From positions 779,566 through 843,565 of the forward strand of contig NZ_BMFP01000001.1 of assembly GCF_014638845.1 (NCBI RefSeq): a stretch of 64,000 nucleotides of DNA. Reading direction: 5' to 3'. The position numbers and the translations under genes are program-made. Shown here piece by piece: positions 60,543-64,000 of the stretch (position 1 is the stretch's first letter; every line of letters starts with the position of its first letter). The notes below the pieces were generated by a model. That model did no database searches. It saw only the letters and a program-made list of their open reading frames with translations, and had not been told where the DNA came from. Origin of the DNA: Pontibacter amylolyticus (GTDB lineage: Bacteria > Bacteroidota > Bacteroidia > Cytophagales > Hymenobacteraceae).

Positions 60543-61637
60543 TTATTGTACCAAGACCTTCTTGGTATGGTAGCGGTCGCCCTGCGCTACCTGCAGGAAG
60601 TATAACCCCCGACCGAAAGGCGTCAGGTCGATCTCCCGCTCATATACGCCGGTCAGTTTCTCCACGGTGTCCACAAACACCTCCTGCCCTTTGTCATCCA
60701 TTACCCGCACGACGGTGGTGCCCTTGTTTTTGAGCGAGAACTTCAGGTTGAAGCGTCCGTTATTGGGGTTTGGCGAGAAAGTGATCTCCTCTACTTTCAG
60801 CTCTTCGCGCGACTTCATCTCCACGGGAGCGCCGGTGGCTTTCAGCTGTTCTTTATCGGCTTTTGTCACGTCCTCCACTTTGGCCTTGCGCATAATGAAT
60901 ACTGCACGGCCCCTTTTCCCTCCGTCGAAACTAAAATCGGTGTGCGGCACTTCTTCTTCCCTGCCGTCTTCGTGTATGCGGTATACCTTCTTTTGGCCGT
61001 CTTTTACGATTACTTTTATGTTCATCTGCTCGTGCAGTCGCATCAGTGAGTCGATGCGTTCGGGGCTAGGCATAGCTCTTACGACGATGCGCTCTATTTC
61101 TTTTGGATTGATGGTGATGGCCTCTCCAAGATCGCCGATATGGACGATGGAAGAGTCAACGAGTGTGCGCACAAATACCCGGGGTCCATCACCCATCAGC
61201 AGCAAGTCGCCCTGTATGACCTTGAAACGCTTCATCATTTGTTTGCCCAGGCTGTCGGACTGCAGGCTTAGCACACGCATTTCTTTCATGGCACGCCGCA
61301 TGGCGCTGTCGGCCTTCAGGCTGTGTACCCTTGCCTTAAGCATTGCTTCGCCTTCCTTATCCAGGGTAAAGGCTCTTATTCTCTCATCCAGCAGACGCAA
61401 CTGGCCGGTGTCCAGCTTAGCGGCTTTTAGGGCTTTGGCGATGGCCTCTTCGGTTTCGGCTGAAAACGTGGTATCAACCACCACCGTCTTGCCATCCACG
61501 GTGCGAATCATTTTGATGTGCGCTTTGTGCTTCTGCTTGCCTGATTCCTGCGCCAGGGCGCCGTACAGGGGAAGAAGTCCCATCAGCAAGGCCAGGGCCA
61601 GTCTGAGCAGGGTCTGAAGGTTGAGGAAGAGGTTCAT
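60543..61637 (-). CDS. T9SS-sorted protein, helical and charged, divergent from a histidine kinase
   Basis: This 364-residue secreted protein has a signal peptide (1-29, ending GALAQ). A helical, Lys/Arg/Met-rich middle (about 60-190) contains AIAKALKAAKLD and MRRAMKEMRVLSL. A linker region (about 200-275) leads to a T9SS type A sorting domain (about 280-364), with EITFSPNPNNGRFNLKFSL and the end RYHTKKVLVQ. No enzymatic motif is visible. It is transcribed away from a histidine kinase gene with a 141-bp shared spacer, so the two may be regulated together. I do not recognise the function. Confidence 0.75.
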   Translation of the reverse strand: MNLFLNLQTLLRLALALLMGLLPLYGALAQESGKQKHKAHIKMIRTVDGKTVVVDTTFSAETEEAIAKALKAAKLDTGQLRLLDERIRAFTLDKEGEAMLKARVHSLKADSAMRRAMKEMRVLSLQSDSLGKQMMKRFKVIQGDLLLMGDGPRVFVRTLVDSSIVHIGDLGEAITINPKEIERIVVRAMPSPERIDSLMRLHEQMNIKVIVKDGQKKVYRIHEDGREEEVPHTDFSFDGGKRGRAVFIMRKAKVEDVTKADKEQLKATGAPVEMKSREELKVEEITFSPNPNNGRFNLKFSLKNKGTTVVRVMDDKGQEVFVDTVEKLTGVYEREIDLTPFGRGLYFLQVAQGDRYHTKKVLVQ

Positions 61638-61672
61638 AGTGATAAGGTATAGAGGTTAGGGAATCGTTTCTA

Positions 61673-61680
61673 CAAATGTA
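61673..61680 (-). promoter_or_regulatory. Candidate promoter (-7 TACATTTG) of the T9SS-tagged gene
   Basis: The minus strand reads TACATTTG about 36 bp before the ATG at 61637, an exact TAnnTTTG match. There is no clear -33 element. Confidence 0.45.
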
Positions 61681-61766
61681 CGCTACCACTGAAGGCCGAA
61701 GCGTTAAAGCCAGGTTAAAGTCTGTTAAGGAAAAGTTAAAGTAATGGACAAGCCCGGCGAAATACG

Positions 61767-61774
61767 TAAATTTG
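61767..61774 (+). promoter_or_regulatory. Candidate promoter (-7 TAAATTTG) abutting the histidine kinase start
   Basis: TAAATTTG is an exact TAnnTTTG match ending only 4 bp before the GTG start of the kinase. If it is used, the mRNA would be leaderless or nearly so. Confidence 0.45.
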
Positions 61775-61778
61775 TTAT

Positions 61779-63965
61779 GTGAGCAAGCTGACAATCATAG
61801 GGGTTATCGTGCTGATGAGCATATCGTTACTCGGTATGGTCGGACTTCAGCTGTATTGGATATCGGATGCCATACAGGTGAAGCAGGAGCAGTTCGACCG
61901 CAGCGTGCACGAGGCGCTGGCCCGTGTGGTCGAAAAACTGGAGACGCAGGAAGCCGTTTCGGCGGTGGCTAGTGGGATGGCCACCCTTCAAGCAGCGCCT
62001 GTTGAGGTGGAAGAACCGATGCAAGCGCAGCCGGCACCGCAGCCCGTTGCACAGGCCGTGAGTGTGAAGTCGGAACCAAGACCAGAACCTCCTGCTATGA
62101 CTACACCAGCCAACACAGGTATAGCCAAAAAAAAGAAACCTTCTAAATCGGGTGTAGGCGCTGGCACCAGCATAGCCTGGCAGGGTAGCTATACGACGGA
62201 AAGCCAGGGCATGGCGCCAGGGCAGCTCTTCCCTGCCGATTCGTTGATGCAACGGTTGCTTTCTCCCACCATGCGGGTATACAATTTCCCGGCTGAACAT
62301 GCTGCCATGCTCAGGCTATTGAAAGCACACACCGATACTGTGGAAGCCCATGCTATCCGTATGAGCAAACTGGACCGTGAACGGCTCCGAAAGGTGGCAG
62401 AAAATGCCATCACCCATACCCAACAATTGAACGGCCGCAACTTCCGCGTTTCGGTGGATACGCTCCGGCACATTGCCCTGCACCTGGATAGCCTGCGCCG
62501 TTACGGCTACCTGAACCACATGATCGACCCTGCCGCGATCTCCGCTATAAACGTGCAGATGGATAGCATCTTTATCTTTAAAAACGGCAAGAGACAGCAG
62601 GAGAACGTCCACGAACTACAAAATCACTCAGGTGGCCGGGTCATTTTCAGGAGTATAGACAGGCCACGGGAGAAGCGCACGGAAGAGCCAAAGCCAGCTG
62701 CCCGTTTCTATGTCCGCGCAACGGAGACCGTGGGTCAGTCTCCCTCTACTAAGGTTGCCGGTACTACTTCTATACCCGAACAAGCCTCTAAAGCACAGCT
62801 TGCAGCAGCCAAACCCACAGTGGCACCCACGCAGCCTGACCCAGTTCGCGTGGAGGCCCGCAAAGAGCGTCTGAACGAAGTGGTGGAAAAGATGGTGGTG
62901 GAGTATGTAGCCAACGATAAGCCACTAGAGCAGCGACTGAATCTGGAGGAAATAAAGCCTTTGCTGCAGAGCGAGCTGCAGGACAAGGGTATTTGCCTGG
63001 ACTTCGGTTACTGGGTGCTTTCCGATCAGCAGGACACTATAACAGCGGCCCACCTGCCAACCAACAGCACACGCAACTTTGCCACCTACAAAGCCAGCCT
63101 GTTCCCTAACGACATCTTTGACAAGTCCGATTACCTGGCCGTGTACTTCCCGGATAGCCAGGCCTATGCCATCAGGTCGCTTTGGATGATGCTGGCCTTC
63201 TCGGCGCTCTTCACCCTGATCATGGTGGCCACCTTTGGCACGACGATCCATATTATTTTCCGGCAGAAGAAGCTCTCCGACATGAAGAACGACTTCATCA
63301 ACAACATGACGCACGAGTTCAAGACGCCGATCGCCACCATCTCACTTGCCACCGACGCTATCTCCAACCCCAAGGTATACGCCCAACCTGAGAAAGTGCA
63401 GTACTACACCGGCATCATCCGGCAGGAAAACAAGCGCATGAACGCCCAGGTGGAGAACGTGCTGCAGATCGCCCGACTCGAAAAAGAGGATTACGAGATG
63501 AACCTGGCACGGACGGACCTGCACGCCCTGGTGCTCAAAGCCGTCGAGAGCGTATACCTGCAGGTAGCGGAGCGACAAGGCACTATCACATGCGACCTGA
63601 ACGCCACTGCTCCTGACATTGAACTGGACGAAGTGCACTTCTACAATGTGATCTGCAACCTGCTGGACAATGCGAACAAATACTCCCCGGATCACCCGGC
63701 TATCCGCATCCTGACCTACGACACGGCCGGTGGCATCCTGCTGGCCGTGGAGGACAAAGGCATAGGCATGACACGGGACACGCAACTGCGGGTTTTTGAC
63801 AAGTTTTACCGGGTGCCCACAGGCAACCTGCACAATGTGAAAGGCTTTGGGCTGGGCCTTAGCTACGTCAAAGCCATCGTAAAAGCCCATAACGGCACCA
63901 TAAAACTGCAAAGCGAGCCGGGCAAAGGAAGTCGTTTCGAAGTTTTTATTCCGGCCAGTGCCTGA
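61779..63965 (+). CDS. Two-transmembrane sensor histidine kinase
   Basis: This 728-residue kinase has membrane segment 1 (about 3-24). A long periplasmic part (about 30-465) includes a Pro/Ala/Lys-rich low-complexity stretch (about 80-125), and membrane segment 2 follows (about 467-490). The HisKA box is MTHEFKTPIATISLATDAI with His512, and the ATPase domain has ICNLLDNANKYSPD, VEDKGIGM and GFGLGLSYVK. The start is GTG at 61779: a stop codon lies four codons upstream in frame, and a downstream ATG (61815) would cut the first membrane helix. A response regulator probably follows, and its first codons appear at the window edge. Confidence 0.88.
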   Translation: MSKLTIIGVIVLMSISLLGMVGLQLYWISDAIQVKQEQFDRSVHEALARVVEKLETQEAVSAVASGMATLQAAPVEVEEPMQAQPAPQPVAQAVSVKSEPRPEPPAMTTPANTGIAKKKKPSKSGVGAGTSIAWQGSYTTESQGMAPGQLFPADSLMQRLLSPTMRVYNFPAEHAAMLRLLKAHTDTVEAHAIRMSKLDRERLRKVAENAITHTQQLNGRNFRVSVDTLRHIALHLDSLRRYGYLNHMIDPAAISAINVQMDSIFIFKNGKRQQENVHELQNHSGGRVIFRSIDRPREKRTEEPKPAARFYVRATETVGQSPSTKVAGTTSIPEQASKAQLAAAKPTVAPTQPDPVRVEARKERLNEVVEKMVVEYVANDKPLEQRLNLEEIKPLLQSELQDKGICLDFGYWVLSDQQDTITAAHLPTNSTRNFATYKASLFPNDIFDKSDYLAVYFPDSQAYAIRSLWMMLAFSALFTLIMVATFGTTIHIIFRQKKLSDMKNDFINNMTHEFKTPIATISLATDAISNPKVYAQPEKVQYYTGIIRQENKRMNAQVENVLQIARLEKEDYEMNLARTDLHALVLKAVESVYLQVAERQGTITCDLNATAPDIELDEVHFYNVICNLLDNANKYSPDHPAIRILTYDTAGGILLAVEDKGIGMTRDTQLRVFDKFYRVPTGNLHNVKGFGLGLSYVKAIVKAHNGTIKLQSEPGKGSRFEVFIPASA

Positions 63966-63977
63966 AAGCACCGTGCC

Positions 63978-64000
63978 ATGCAACCAAAGCGCCCGGCCCG
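63978..64000 (+). CDS. Likely start of the partner response regulator (truncated at window end)
   Basis: An ATG 12 bp after the kinase stop opens MQPKRPA and runs off the window. The position and the kinase context suggest a response regulator, but only seven codons are visible. Confidence 0.4.

Overview
The window looks like chromosomal DNA of a Bacteroidota species, most likely Cytophagales/Hymenobacteraceae (Pontibacter-like). The evidence is C-terminal type IX secretion (T9SS) sorting domains on four proteins, a PorP/SprF protein beside a giant repeat adhesin, several TAnnTTTG-type -7 promoter elements, and Bacteroidota-style glycan genes. No tRNA, rRNA, CRISPR array, transposase, phage gene or integrase was seen. 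The family-level placement is an inference from protein style, not a search result.

Layout. (1) 1-9.2 kb: a tripartite efflux/secretion locus (HlyD-type adaptor, TolC-type outer-membrane factor, LolD/MacB-type ATPase, two FtsX-type permeases) followed by a sigma-54 activator and its histidine kinase. Its spacers are full of short degenerate repeats and one ~190-bp inverted-repeat element. (2) 9.4 kb: a small DUF1737-like gene. (3) 10.1-39.9 kb: one large exopolysaccharide/capsule locus. A plus-strand block (10.1-32.0 kb) carries the export lipoprotein, tyrosine autokinase, flippase, polymerase-like protein, glycosyltransferases, two paralogous beta-helix proteins, and an AlgI/AlgJ-like O-acylation pair. 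It is interrupted by a minus-strand lipoprotein and a LamG/T9SS protein (24.4-27.5 kb). A minus-strand block (39.9-32.0 kb) starts with the initiating undecaprenyl-phosphate sugar transferase and contains WecG/TagA-type and GT4 transferases plus a CDP-sugar cassette (rfbF, rfbG, an RfbC-like epimerase, a SAF-domain oxidoreductase). The two blocks converge at 32.0 kb with only 9 bp between stop codons. (4) 40.9-48.5 kb: a 2178-residue T9SS-exported repeat protein and its PorP/SprF partner. (5) 48.6-56.7 kb: a TMEM220-like protein, a copper chaperone/CopA pair, a multi-PAS sensor kinase with a single-domain response regulator, and an AraC regulator with an HMA-like N-terminus next to a DUF305 membrane protein. 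(6) 57.0-64 kb: a DEAD-box helicase, small proteins, an alpha/beta hydrolase, a T9SS-tagged protein divergent from a histidine kinase, and the likely first codons of a response regulator.

How the genes work together. The EPS locus has what a Wzx/Wzy-type pathway needs: priming (38538-39932), sugar nucleotide supply (33323-37412), assembly transferases, flipping, polymerisation, and export through an outer-membrane lipoprotein and autokinase. Acylation and beta-helix proteins probably tailor the polymer. The efflux locus is probably controlled by its own sigma-54 two-component system. The copper genes and the HMA-AraC/DUF305 pair suggest a metal-response neighbourhood.

The most unusual signal is not a gene. 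The octamers AGGTATAG/CTATACCT and AGGTATAC/GTATACCT (core GGTATA/TATACC) recur about every 400-500 bp through almost the whole window, in both orientations, in all reading frames and also in spacers, which I estimate at 4-5 times chance. It behaves like a highly iterated genomic motif and I do not recognise it as described.
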